A stretch of DNA of 48,692 nucleotides, from contig ONIG01000014.1 in NCBI GenBank assembly GCA_900317855.1, positions 1 to 48,692 of the forward strand, written 5' to 3'. This document shows, piece after piece, positions 23,744 through 31,210 of this stretch. The notes under the pieces are model-generated. The model did not search any database. It was not told the origin of the DNA and worked only from the letters and a program-made list of their open reading frames with translations. The stretch is from an uncultured Eubacteriales bacterium. Lineage in GTDB: Bacteria; Bacillota; Clostridia; Oscillospirales; Oscillospiraceae. Position 1 is the stretch's first letter; the number at the start of each line of letters is the position of its first letter. A program made the position numbers and the translations under genes.

Positions 23744-25162
23744 TCAGCCCTGCAGCAGGGATGCGGCGGCCGTGCCGATGGCGGAGGCGTTCGGTACGGG
23801 CTTGCACACGCAGTAGCGCTGGTGCTTCTGCACGAGAAACGCATCGAGCTCCTCGCTGACGGCCGGGCGCAGCAGCGTCGAGTAGCGGAACAGCGACCCG
23901 TCCACCGCCACGACCATCGGACGGTAGCGGTTCTTTGCGCCGTCGGTCAGGAAAACGATGGCCGCAATATTTGCGACGATCGCCTTTGCCGCGCGGCCGA
24001 ACACGCCCTGAATGACCATGGCGGCGGTCTTGCGGTCGGCATCCGCGGCGGCAGCCAGCGCCGCGATGGCGCCGCAGTCCGGGTCCGCGCCGAAGGCGTC
24101 CGCGTCGGCGGCGGTCAGCACGTCGAGCGCGGAGAGCTTATCCGCCGTCTCTGGCGCGAACAGTCCGTCGTTTGCTGCGGCGATGAGCGCCAAGCGGCTG
24201 AGCTCGCCGAGATAGCGGCCGCTCGTCATCTTCTCGAACCGGTACGCACCCGGTGCGGTCGAGGCCGCGTCGAGCGCTTTGTCAAACGCGCTCTGCGGCA
24301 CGTCGGTGAACGAGCCGGACTCGAGGTTGACGAGCATCTCGCCGTCGGCGTCGCGGCCGAGCTTTTCGATCGCGCGCACCGGCAGCAGGCAGCACGTGTT
24401 CGTGCCCGTGCCGTTGACGAGCCCGGCAAAGCCGTTGGCGTAGTTGTTGGCGATGGTGGTCGAGCCACTCAGGTACGTGGCCGGGGTGTCGTTGATGACC
24501 GTGATGGGCAGCTTCGTGCAGCCGCGGCGTTCGAGCTCCTCGGCCAGATCCGCGCCCACGAGGTGGTCCTCCCACCCGGTCAGCTGCACCTCTTTGGTCA
24601 TGCCGAGCACCTTTGCGTCCAGCTCCGGCGTGTTCTCCGCCGGGTAGCTGAAGCAGATGCCGATCTGCGTGACCCGGTCGAGCAGCGGCTCGAGCGCGTC
24701 GGCCGCCAGCCGGATGAAGTCCATCCAGTCGGCGTCCTGCTCCGAGCCGGGCATAGGCATTGTGCGCTCGTTTTCGATGATGGGCTGGCCGAACTCGTAG
24801 TGCACGGTGGCAACGCGGAAGTTCGTGCCGCCGGCATCGATGACGGCGATGCGCTTGCCCTCCGGGGCGGCGTGGCCATGCGGCGTGAGGTAGGCCGGCA
24901 GCATCGGCAGGCCGCCCGCCTCGCCGCGCAGGCCGCGCTGCATCGCGGCAAGCATGGCGTCGGTGAGCGCCTGTGTGTCGAGCTGGTCGGGTGCGGCGTC
25001 GTACTTGCGCAGGAAGGCGAGCACGCGCGCGTCGATGTGGATCGCGGGCACGGGCTCGTCCTGTGCCGGTGCGGCGAAGGGGAACGGCGCGCGCGGCGCG
25101 GCCGGAGCCTCTGGCGTCGTGACGGTGGCGGGCTTGTTTTTCTTGAAAAACGGAAGCTTCAT
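23744..25162 (-). CDS. Hexokinase (eukaryote-type hexokinase family)
   Basis: 472 residues. After a Pro/Ala-rich head of about 40 residues come hexokinase_1/_2 blocks: the phosphate-binding AVIDAGGTNFRVATV, ICFSYPAEN, the catalytic Asp in VINDTPATYLSG, and the GLVNGTGTN loop. The length equals one eukaryotic half-hexokinase rather than a ROK or glucokinase. It would phosphorylate glucose or another hexose with ATP. Only a weak purine-rich ribosome site (GAGAGAG) precedes the ATG. Family members occur sporadically in gut Clostridia; the sugar range is unknown. Confidence 0.88.
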   Translation of the reverse strand: MKLPFFKKNKPATVTTPEAPAAPRAPFPFAAPAQDEPVPAIHIDARVLAFLRKYDAAPDQLDTQALTDAMLAAMQRGLRGEAGGLPMLPAYLTPHGHAAPEGKRIAVIDAGGTNFRVATVHYEFGQPIIENERTMPMPGSEQDADWMDFIRLAADALEPLLDRVTQIGICFSYPAENTPELDAKVLGMTKEVQLTGWEDHLVGADLAEELERRGCTKLPITVINDTPATYLSGSTTIANNYANGFAGLVNGTGTNTCCLLPVRAIEKLGRDADGEMLVNLESGSFTDVPQSAFDKALDAASTAPGAYRFEKMTSGRYLGELSRLALIAAANDGLFAPETADKLSALDVLTAADADAFGADPDCGAIAALAAAADADRKTAAMVIQGVFGRAAKAIVANIAAIVFLTDGAKNRYRPMVVAVDGSLFRYSTLLRPAVSEELDAFLVQKHQRYCVCKPVPNASAIGTAAASLLQG

Positions 25163-25187
25163 ATGTGTTCTCTCTCTTTCTTACCGA

Positions 25188-25214
25188 AAACCCCGCGCCG
25201 GGCCCGGCGCGGGG
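25188..25214 (-). terminator. GC-rich hairpin after the SPFH gene
   Basis: CCCCGCGCCGGG is self-complementary across 25189-25212, followed on the minus strand by GGTTTTCGG. Confidence 0.6.
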
Positions 25215-25236
25215 TCGGTGTAAATTCGGTTGCGGC

Positions 25237-26136
25237 TCAGGCGTTCGGGGCCTCGCCCTTGACGCTCTCGACCAGACCGGCCGCCAGCGCGGCAGCGCCC
25301 TGGATCTCGGACGGGATGATGATCTTCGTCGCGCGGCCGTCCGCGGCGGCGGCGAAGGCCTCGAGGCTCTTGAGCTTGATGACGGCGTCGGACGGCATGG
25401 ACTCGTTGATGAGCCGGATGCCCTCGGCGGTCGCGCGCTGCACGGTCAGGATGGCCTCGGCGCGGCCCTGCGCCTCGAGGATCTGCTCCTGCTTTTTCGC
25501 GTCGGCGCGCAAAACGGCCGACTCCTTCTCGCCCTCGGCCATGAGGATGGCGGAGCGCTTCTCGCCCTCGGCGCGCAGGATGGCCTCGCGGCGTTCGCGC
25601 TCGGCCTTCATCTGCTTTTCCATGGCGTTCTGGATCTCCTTGGGAGGGAGAATGTTCTTGAGCTCCACGCGGTTGACCTTGATGCCCCAGGGGTCGGTGG
25701 CCTCGTCGAGGATCTGGCGCATCTTGGTGTTGACGATATCGCGGCTGGTCAGGCACTGGTCGAGCTCGAGGTCGCCGATGAGGTTGCGCAGCGTCGTGGC
25801 CGAGAGATTCTCGATCGCGAGGATCGGCTGCTCGATGCCGTAGGTGTAGAGCTTCGGGTCGGTGATCTGATAGTAGACGACGGTGTCGATCTGCATGGTG
25901 ACGTTGTCCTTCGTGATGACGGGCTGCGGCGGGAAGTCCGCGACCTGCTCCTTGAGCGACAGACGCTTGGCGACCGACTCGATGAACGGGATCTTCAGGT
26001 GCAGGCCGACGCCCCACGTGGTCTTGTAGGCGCCGAGGCGGGTGATGACATAGGCCTGTGCCTGCGGGACGATGCGGATGTTGCGCACGAGGATGATGAG
26101 TGCGATCAGGATGATTCCGTAGAGAACGTATTGCAT
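25237..26136 (-). CDS. SPFH/band 7 (stomatin/QmcA-like) membrane protein
   Basis: 299 residues. A single N-terminal membrane anchor (LYGIILIALIILVRNI) precedes the band 7 domain (VPQAQAYVITRLGAY, LKIPFIESVAKRLSLKEQ). A long Glu/Arg/Ala-rich helix about 190-260 drives oligomerisation. Such proteins form membrane microdomain scaffolds. It follows the NfeD gene by 12 bp; the SPFH-NfeD pairing is conserved across bacteria and supports both calls. Confidence 0.94.
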   Translation of the reverse strand: MQYVLYGIILIALIILVRNIRIVPQAQAYVITRLGAYKTTWGVGLHLKIPFIESVAKRLSLKEQVADFPPQPVITKDNVTMQIDTVVYYQITDPKLYTYGIEQPILAIENLSATTLRNLIGDLELDQCLTSRDIVNTKMRQILDEATDPWGIKVNRVELKNILPPKEIQNAMEKQMKAERERREAILRAEGEKRSAILMAEGEKESAVLRADAKKQEQILEAQGRAEAILTVQRATAEGIRLINESMPSDAVIKLKSLEAFAAAADGRATKIIIPSEIQGAAALAAGLVESVKGEAPNA

Positions 26137-26148
26137 GGCGATTCCTCC

Positions 26149-26622
26149 TTATTCTTTTGCGCCCGCGGTCACGCAGGCGGGTGTGACGATGAGCTTGACG
26201 CCCTCGATGCGCAGCACGGTGGCGGCGGTCCCGGCGGGGATGGGGACGTCAGAGTCGGCGCGGGCGGTCCAGACCTTCCCGCCGATGGCGACGGCGCCGC
26301 GGCCGGTCAGGTTGTCGATATCCTCCGTGACGAGACATTCCTGCCCGATGAGCATATCGGCGTTCGTGGGCTGGGTGCGGCTGTTGATATATTTTTTCAC
26401 CAGCGGGCGCGTCACGGCGAAGGCCGCGATCGACACGGCGAAAAACCACACGAGCTGCAGCCACAGCGGCGCGTGGAACATGGCGGCGATGAGCGCGGCG
26501 AGCGCGCCCACGGCAAACCAGATCGTGACCAGACCGGCGGTCAGGCCCTCGATGATCAGAAAGATCACGATCAGGCCGATCCAGATGGCCGGCATGGTGA
26601 ACGGGATCCCGGCAATGACCAT
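26149..26622 (-). CDS. NfeD family protein
   Basis: 157 residues. Three hydrophobic segments (IWIGLIVIFLIIEG; IWFAVGALAALIAAMF; LQLVWFFAVSIAAFAV) precede a C-terminal OB-fold NfeD domain (GQECLVTEDIDNLTGRGAVAIGGKVW). It is the short, protease-less NfeD class. The ATG at 26622 is preferred because GAGGAGG lies 8 nt upstream. First gene of the two-gene operon with the SPFH protein. Confidence 0.93.
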   Translation of the reverse strand: MVIAGIPFTMPAIWIGLIVIFLIIEGLTAGLVTIWFAVGALAALIAAMFHAPLWLQLVWFFAVSIAAFAVTRPLVKKYINSRTQPTNADMLIGQECLVTEDIDNLTGRGAVAIGGKVWTARADSDVPIPAGTAATVLRIEGVKLIVTPACVTAGAKE

Positions 26623-26684
26623 AGACAAAACCTCCTCTTGCAATGGGTAGCGGGTTGCTTGCGGCAGCGGTTTGCTACAGAAAT

Positions 26685-26713
26685 ATCATACCTGATTTAT
26701 AGTATAAAAGCAA
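26685..26713 (-). promoter_or_regulatory. Promoter of the NfeD-SPFH operon
   Basis: Minus strand TTGCTT (26708-26713), a 17-bp spacer, then TATGAT (26685-26690). Confidence 0.7.
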
Positions 26714-26762
26714 GTAAAACCCCCGTAATTCCGGCGCATGAAATTTCCGGACGGTTTTCCTC

Positions 26763-26791
26763 TTTACTTTCCTAAATAATTAGAGTAAAAT
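26763..26791 (+). promoter_or_regulatory. Promoter of the yerC operon
   Basis: TTTACT (26763-26768) and TAAAAT (26786-26791) are 17 bp apart. Confidence 0.6.
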
Positions 26792-26851
26792 AGTGTCCGA
26801 AAAAAATCGTGTTTCAGCATCCATATATCTGATGAGAAATAAGGAGCGCAT

Positions 26852-27169
26852 ATGAATAAACAGCATAAAAAACCGCGCTGCGATGACATGTACCGTGCCA
26901 TCCTGACGCTCAAGACCGTCGACGAGTGCAAGCAGTTTTTTGATGACCTGTGCACGGTCACGGAGCTGCAGGCCATGGAGCAGCGCTATCAGGTGGCGCA
27001 GTATCTCGACGCGGGCCTGATCTACAACGACATTCTGGAAAAGACCGGCGCCTCGAGCGCGACGATCAGCCGCGTCAACCGCAGCCTGCAGTACGGAACC
27101 GGCGGGTATGAGATCGTGTTCGGCCGGCTCAAGGAGCAGGCAGAAAAAATGCCGGAGGAGCAGGCGTGA
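26852..27169 (+). CDS. YerC/YecD family TrpR-like DNA-binding protein
   Basis: 105 residues. The Trp-repressor-like helix-turn-helix is clear: TVTELQAMEQRYQVAQYL, then TGASSATISRVNRSLQYG. Members bind DNA but their regulon is poorly known. AAGGAG precedes the ATG. Its stop overlaps the GTG start of the methyltransferase gene. Confidence 0.92.
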   Translation: MNKQHKKPRCDDMYRAILTLKTVDECKQFFDDLCTVTELQAMEQRYQVAQYLDAGLIYNDILEKTGASSATISRVNRSLQYGTGGYEIVFGRLKEQAEKMPEEQA

Positions 27170-27915
27170 GCGCTTACGGCGCCCTTGCCGCGTGGTACGA
27201 TGCGCTGACCCGCGATGTGGATTATGCCGCGTTCGCGGACTTTTATGAGCAGTGTTTCCAGCAGGGGCGCGGCGCGTGCCGCACCCTGCTGGATTTTTGC
27301 TGCGGCACCGGCACGCTCACGCGCCTGATGGCCGCGCGCGGGTATGAGATGATCGCGACCGACGGTTCACCCGATATGCTCATGCAGGCGCAGGCGCACA
27401 ACGCCGACCTGCCCGCGGACGCGGTGCCGCCGCTGCTGCTGTGCCAGGAGGCGTCCCAGCTCGACCTCTACGGCACGGTCGATGCGGCCTACTGCTCGCT
27501 CGATGGGTTTGACTACCTGCCGCCGGAGGAGCTGCCGGAGGTGCTGCACCGGCTGCACCTGTTCGTGCGCCCGGGCGGGATGCTCATTCTGGATATCCGC
27601 GACCCGGCGTCGTTCCGCGCGCTCGACGGCGGCACGTTCGTCGACGAGACGGACGATGTTCTGTGTCTCTGGCGGGCGGAGTTTGACGCGGCAGCCCAGA
27701 CCATGCACTACGGCATGGATCTGTTCACGCGCGCGGGGGAGCTCTGGTCGCGCGCGTCGGAGGAGCACATCGAGTATGCGCACACGCCGGAGCGGCTCGC
27801 GCAGATGCTCACGCAGGCGGGCTTTCTGGACGTGACCGTCCGGCGCGACGGCCCGCAGGCGGATGCCGGGCGCATTTTCCTCACTGCGATGCGCAGCCTG
27901 GAATACGGCGTCTGA
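27166..27915 (+). CDS. Class I SAM-dependent methyltransferase
   Basis: 249 residues from a GTG start that overlaps the yerC stop by 4 nt; GGAGGAG lies just upstream. Motif I is LLDFCCGTGTLTRLMA, followed by an acidic end (MIATDGSPDML) for SAM ribose binding. The type is common in Clostridia (AWYDALTRDVDY start). The substrate is unknown. Confidence 0.88.
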   Translation: MSAYGALAAWYDALTRDVDYAAFADFYEQCFQQGRGACRTLLDFCCGTGTLTRLMAARGYEMIATDGSPDMLMQAQAHNADLPADAVPPLLLCQEASQLDLYGTVDAAYCSLDGFDYLPPEELPEVLHRLHLFVRPGGMLILDIRDPASFRALDGGTFVDETDDVLCLWRAEFDAAAQTMHYGMDLFTRAGELWSRASEEHIEYAHTPERLAQMLTQAGFLDVTVRRDGPQADAGRIFLTAMRSLEYGV

Positions 27916-27985
27916 ATTGTGCAAAAACTCCGGATGCGGCTCAATGCGGGCTGCACCCGATTCCAAGATTTCTGAGGTGAAAACA

Positions 27986-28879
27986 ATGGATGAGATCATC
28001 CGCGCCGTCTCAAAAGACGGTTTTGTGAAAATTTCGGTCGTCACCGCGCGCGACGCGGTGCAGCGCGCCAACGCCATCCACCACTGCAGCCCGACGGCGA
28101 TCGCCGCCCTCGGCCGCAGCCTGTGCGCGGCGTCGATGCTCGGTGACCTGCTCAAGGAGGAAAACGGCACGCTCACGCTGCGCATCAGCGGCGGCGGAGG
28201 TCTCGGCAGCATCATCGCCGTGTCGGACAGCGAGGGCAATGTGCGCGGCATGGTCTCGAACCCCGCGTTCGACCTGCCCACGCGCCCGGACGGCAAGCTC
28301 GATGTCGGCGGCGCCGTCGGCAAGGATGGCATGCTTACCGTCAGCCGCGACATCGGCCTGCGTGAGCCATATATCGGCAGCACGGAGCTCGTCAGCGGCG
28401 AGATCGCGGAGGACCTGTCCGCCTACCTTGTCGAGAGCGAGCAGATCCCGGCTGCCTGCGGCCTCGGCGTGCTCGTCGATACCGACCACAGCGTCAAGGC
28501 GGCCGGCGGCTTCCTCGTGCAGCTCATGCCCGGCGCGCCGGAGGATCTGATCACAAAGCTCGAGGACAACATTTTCATGATGGACCAGCTCACGACCATC
28601 CTCGATGAGGACGGGGCGGACGCCATCCTTCCGCAGGTCATGCGCGGTCTCGAGCCGGCGATCGTCCTGCGCCACCCGATGGCCTATCGCTGCGCGTGCT
28701 CGCGTGCGCGCGTGGAGCAGGCGCTGCGCCAGTGCGGCGCGCAGGAGCTGCAGGACATGATCGCCGAGGGCAAGGACACGCAGGTGCACTGCCAGTTCTG
28801 CGATGCGGAGTATGTTTTCACCCCGGCGGAGCTGCAGACGCTGCTCGATGCCGAAAACGCTGACGCCGCAGCAGATTGA
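27986..28879 (+). CDS. hslO: Redox-regulated molecular chaperone Hsp33
   Basis: 297 residues, full length. The four zinc-binding cysteines near the C-terminus are seen as YRCACS and HCQFCD, the C-x-C and C-x-x-C pair that is oxidised to switch on holdase activity. The N-terminus (IRAVSKDGFVKISVV) and the GGLGSIIAVSDSEGNVRG core fit. The start at 27986 follows GAGGTG. Probably read with yerC and the methyltransferase gene. Confidence 0.96.
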   Translation: MDEIIRAVSKDGFVKISVVTARDAVQRANAIHHCSPTAIAALGRSLCAASMLGDLLKEENGTLTLRISGGGGLGSIIAVSDSEGNVRGMVSNPAFDLPTRPDGKLDVGGAVGKDGMLTVSRDIGLREPYIGSTELVSGEIAEDLSAYLVESEQIPAACGLGVLVDTDHSVKAAGGFLVQLMPGAPEDLITKLEDNIFMMDQLTTILDEDGADAILPQVMRGLEPAIVLRHPMAYRCACSRARVEQALRQCGAQELQDMIAEGKDTQVHCQFCDAEYVFTPAELQTLLDAENADAAAD

Positions 28880-28944
28880 CCGCGCTCGGGGTGGCATCGC
28901 CGCCCCGAAAATGTACATTTGCCGAAAAAATTACCGAAAATCTC

Positions 28945-28973
28945 TTGACAATTTTTTTGGCGTCTTGTATAAT
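28945..28973 (+). promoter_or_regulatory. Promoter of the tRNA cluster
   Basis: Consensus TTGACA (28945-28950) and TATAAT (28968-28973) with a 17-bp spacer, 16 bp before tRNA-Val. Confidence 0.9.
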
Positions 28974-28989
28974 GAGCAAGCTGCGAAAC

Positions 28990-29065
28990 GGGAGCATAGC
29001 TCAGCCGGGAGAGCACTTGCCTTACAAGCAAGGGGTCACAGGTTCGAGCCCTGTTGTTCCCACCA
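28990..29065 (+). tRNA. tRNA-Val (anticodon TAC)
   Basis: Acceptor stem GGGAGCA/TGTTCCC (one G-U pair), anticodon loop CTTACAA, T-arm ACAGG/CCTGT, encoded CCA. Confidence 0.96.
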
Positions 29066-29083
29066 GTTTTTCAATTGCATATG

Positions 29084-29158
29084 CCTCTGTAGCTCAGTTG
29101 GTAGAGCAGGGGACTGAAAATCCCCGTGTCGTTGGTTCGATTCCGACCGGAGGCACCA
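29084..29158 (+). tRNA. tRNA-Phe (anticodon GAA)
   Basis: Acceptor GCCTCTG/CGGAGGC, anticodon loop CTGAAAA between GGGGA and TCCCC, encoded CCA. Confidence 0.96.
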
Positions 29159-29162
29159 TTTT

Positions 29163-29238
29163 GCGGGCATAGCTCATTTGGCAGAGCGCCACCTTGCCAA
29201 GGTGGAGGTAGCGAGTTCGAATCTCGTTGCCCGCTCCA
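29163..29238 (+). tRNA. tRNA-Gly (anticodon GCC)
   Basis: Acceptor GCGGGCA/TGCCCGC, anticodon loop TTGCCAA, encoded CCA. Confidence 0.96.
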
Positions 29239-29244
29239 TTTTTT

Positions 29245-29318
29245 GGCGCCATAGCCAAGTGGTAAGGCATGGGACTGCAAATCCTTGACCCCCGGTTCAA
29301 ATCCGGGTGGCGCCTCCA
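29245..29318 (+). tRNA. tRNA-Cys (anticodon GCA)
   Basis: Acceptor GGCGCCA/TGGCGCC, anticodon loop CTGCAAA, discriminator base U and encoded CCA. The U matches the T-box upstream of cysS in this window. Confidence 0.96.
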
Positions 29319-29355
29319 AAAAGAAACACCAGCCAGTCGGCTGGTGTTTCTTTTT
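29319..29355 (+). terminator. Terminator of the tRNA cluster
   Basis: A long perfect stem (AAAAAGAAACACCAGCC with its complement), an AGTC loop and T5. A second, imperfect hairpin with T6 follows at 29389-29428; the remaining gap to 29598 holds only the next promoter. Confidence 0.9.
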
Positions 29356-29502
29356 GCAGACACCGATGGCGTTCCTTCCAATACCGCAATGTCCACCCAC
29401 CGGTCAGACCGGCGGATGGGCATTTTTTGTGCATAGACCCCGGCTGAGAGGCTGCGGCAGACCGGCGCGACGCACCGGCGGCACCTGCCGGAAGCACGGG
29501 AT

Positions 29503-29531
29503 TTGACAATCGGCCGTGATTTGTGTATAAT
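29503..29531 (+). promoter_or_regulatory. Promoter of the 74-residue protein gene
   Basis: TTGACA (29503-29508), a 17-bp spacer and TATAAT (29526-29531), a full consensus match. Confidence 0.88.
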
Positions 29532-29598
29532 CACTACAAAATCTCTGATTTTTTGTGAAATCTGTCCTCCGGCCTCCGGAGACAGGGAGGAAAGCAAC

Positions 29599-29823
29599 GT
29601 GACATACACTGTGGACGACACGATGAAGAAGCTGCTCGGCGCGCCGGAGGCGGTCGCGGTCCTCGAGCGGTTCTTCCCCAAGATCCTGAAGAATCCGGCC
29701 CTGCAGATGACCGCCGCCATGACGCTGCGCCAGGTGGCCGGGTTTGCCCAGTCGGGCCTGACGGCCGACTCGCTCGCGGAGATCGACGCGCAGCTGCGCG
29801 CGCTCCCGTCGTCCGATGGCTGA
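29599..29823 (+). CDS. 74-residue protein, unknown function
   Basis: GTG start with GGGAGG 8 nt upstream and a consensus promoter, so expression is likely. The protein begins YTVDDTMKKLLGAPEAV and has a central ALQMTAAMTLRQVAGF, a compact helical layout. It recalls a small domain that I have seen attached to the ends of larger clostridial enzymes, here free-standing, but I cannot name the family. No cysteine, signal or membrane segment. A GCCCCCGG hairpin (29837-29859) separates it from the kinase gene. Confidence 0.75.
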   Translation: MTYTVDDTMKKLLGAPEAVAVLERFFPKILKNPALQMTAAMTLRQVAGFAQSGLTADSLAEIDAQLRALPSSDG

Positions 29824-29900
29824 GCCATTTCCACGCGCCCCCGGTATCTTGCCGGGGGCCGTCTGCTGGATACCATTCTGAAAAGGACTGAGGTCATTCT

Positions 29901-30773
29901 ATGGACAACACGTTACCGCCGCTCAAGCGCATTGCCGCCGTTCACGATCTGTCCGGGCTCGGCAAGTGCTCGCTGACCGTGGCGCTGCCGGTCATCTCCG
30001 CCACGGGCGTGGAGTGCGCCTGCATTCCGACGGCCGTGCTCAGCACGCACACGGGCGAGTTCACCGGCTGGACGTTCCGCGATCTGTCGGACGATATGCT
30101 GTCCATCGCGCACCACTGGCAGCGCATCGGCGTGCGCATCGACGGGGTTTATTCCGGCTACCTTGCTTCGCCGGAGCAGGCGCAGCTGCTCGCGCAGACG
30201 CTTGACTGCATCGCCGCGCCGGATACCCTCGTCGTGATCGACCCGGTCATGGCCGACAACGGCAGCTATTATTCCAAGATCGACGACCGGATGTGCGCAG
30301 CCTTCCGCCGCCTGCTCTCGCGCGCGGACGTCATCACGCCGAACGTTACGGAGGCAGCGCTGCTGGCTGGTCTGCCGTACGAGCCCGGCACGCACAGCGA
30401 CGCCTATCTCGCGCAGCTGTTTCAGGCGCTCGGCGCGCTCGGCGCCGGCATCGTGACGGTCACGGGCGTGCGCCCGCAGCCGGACGTGATCGGCAATGTC
30501 GCCTGCGACTGCCGCACGGGGGAGATGCACGTGAGCATGCGTCCGGCGCATCCCGGCGTGTTTTACGGCACGGGCGATGTGTTCGCCTCCGCCCTCGCCG
30601 CGCTGCTCGTGCGCGGCGCACCGCTGAGCGCCGCGCTCGAAACGGCCACCGCGCTCACGGACGAGAGCATCTGCCGCTCGCTCTGGCGCGACACGCCGCG
30701 CCGCTTCGGCGTGGACTTTGAGGGCGCGCTGCCGGCGTATATCCGCCGTGTGGAGAAGATCTTTGAAGCATGA
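29901..30773 (+). CDS. Pyridoxal/pyridoxamine kinase (PfkB superfamily)
   Basis: 290 residues. The PdxK/PdxY-type start (AVHDLSGLGKCSLTVALPVIS) replaces the usual PfkB start. VVIDPVMADNGSYY and TPNVTEAALL follow, and the GTGDVFASALAALL block supplies the catalytic Asp of the G-x-G-D motif. It would phosphorylate B6 vitamers for PLP salvage. It is followed by a strong terminator. Distinguishing PdxY from ThiD-like activity rests on the start motif. Confidence 0.9.
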   Translation: MDNTLPPLKRIAAVHDLSGLGKCSLTVALPVISATGVECACIPTAVLSTHTGEFTGWTFRDLSDDMLSIAHHWQRIGVRIDGVYSGYLASPEQAQLLAQTLDCIAAPDTLVVIDPVMADNGSYYSKIDDRMCAAFRRLLSRADVITPNVTEAALLAGLPYEPGTHSDAYLAQLFQALGALGAGIVTVTGVRPQPDVIGNVACDCRTGEMHVSMRPAHPGVFYGTGDVFASALAALLVRGAPLSAALETATALTDESICRSLWRDTPRRFGVDFEGALPAYIRRVEKIFEA

Positions 30774-30783
30774 AAAAGTTACA

Positions 30784-30832
30784 AAATTCGACCCGCCGGA
30801 ATCCGGCTCTGATTCCGACGGGTCGATTTTTT
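30784..30832 (+). terminator. Terminator of the pyridoxal kinase gene
   Basis: TCGACCCG plus CGGAATC pair with GATTCCG plus CGGGTCGA and T6 follows. Confidence 0.88.
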
Positions 30833-30890
30833 GTTACCATATTTCGACGCCATTTTGCAGAAATATGTTACCGAACAGCACGCGGGACGA

Positions 30891-31048
30891 AAAATCAATG
30901 CGTGGTTGATTTTATGACGAAGCGTCTGGTTTTTTGCAGAACCGACGTGAAAATGCGCGCATTTTCAAGAAATTGTGGAAAAAAATCAAGGAAAATTGCG
31001 GGAAAATCCGTTTTCGCGGTTGACATCGTGTTTGGGATATCGTATGAT
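30891..31048 (+). promoter_or_regulatory. AT-rich control region and promoter of the MMPL/GLUG operon
   Basis: TTGACA (31020-31025) and TATGAT (31043-31048) are 17 bp apart; the leader is about 155 nt. An 8-bp inverted repeat, AAAATCAA (30891-30898) with TTGATTTT (30906-30913), lies upstream. The stretch 30836-31150 is far poorer in GC than its neighbours and has no convincing gene. Confidence 0.6.
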
Positions 31049-31210
31049 ACAGAAGAATCCGTAATTGTTTATGTTAACTTTGCGCCGTTGCACCCGAAAA
31101 CAACAGAAAAACACATTTTGTTACCGTTTTTTAACCTTTGGTGTAACCGGTTCCAACAGGATGCGCAAAGAGATCCCGGGCGGGGGAGCCGCCCGATGAG
31201 GGGCTGGGGT

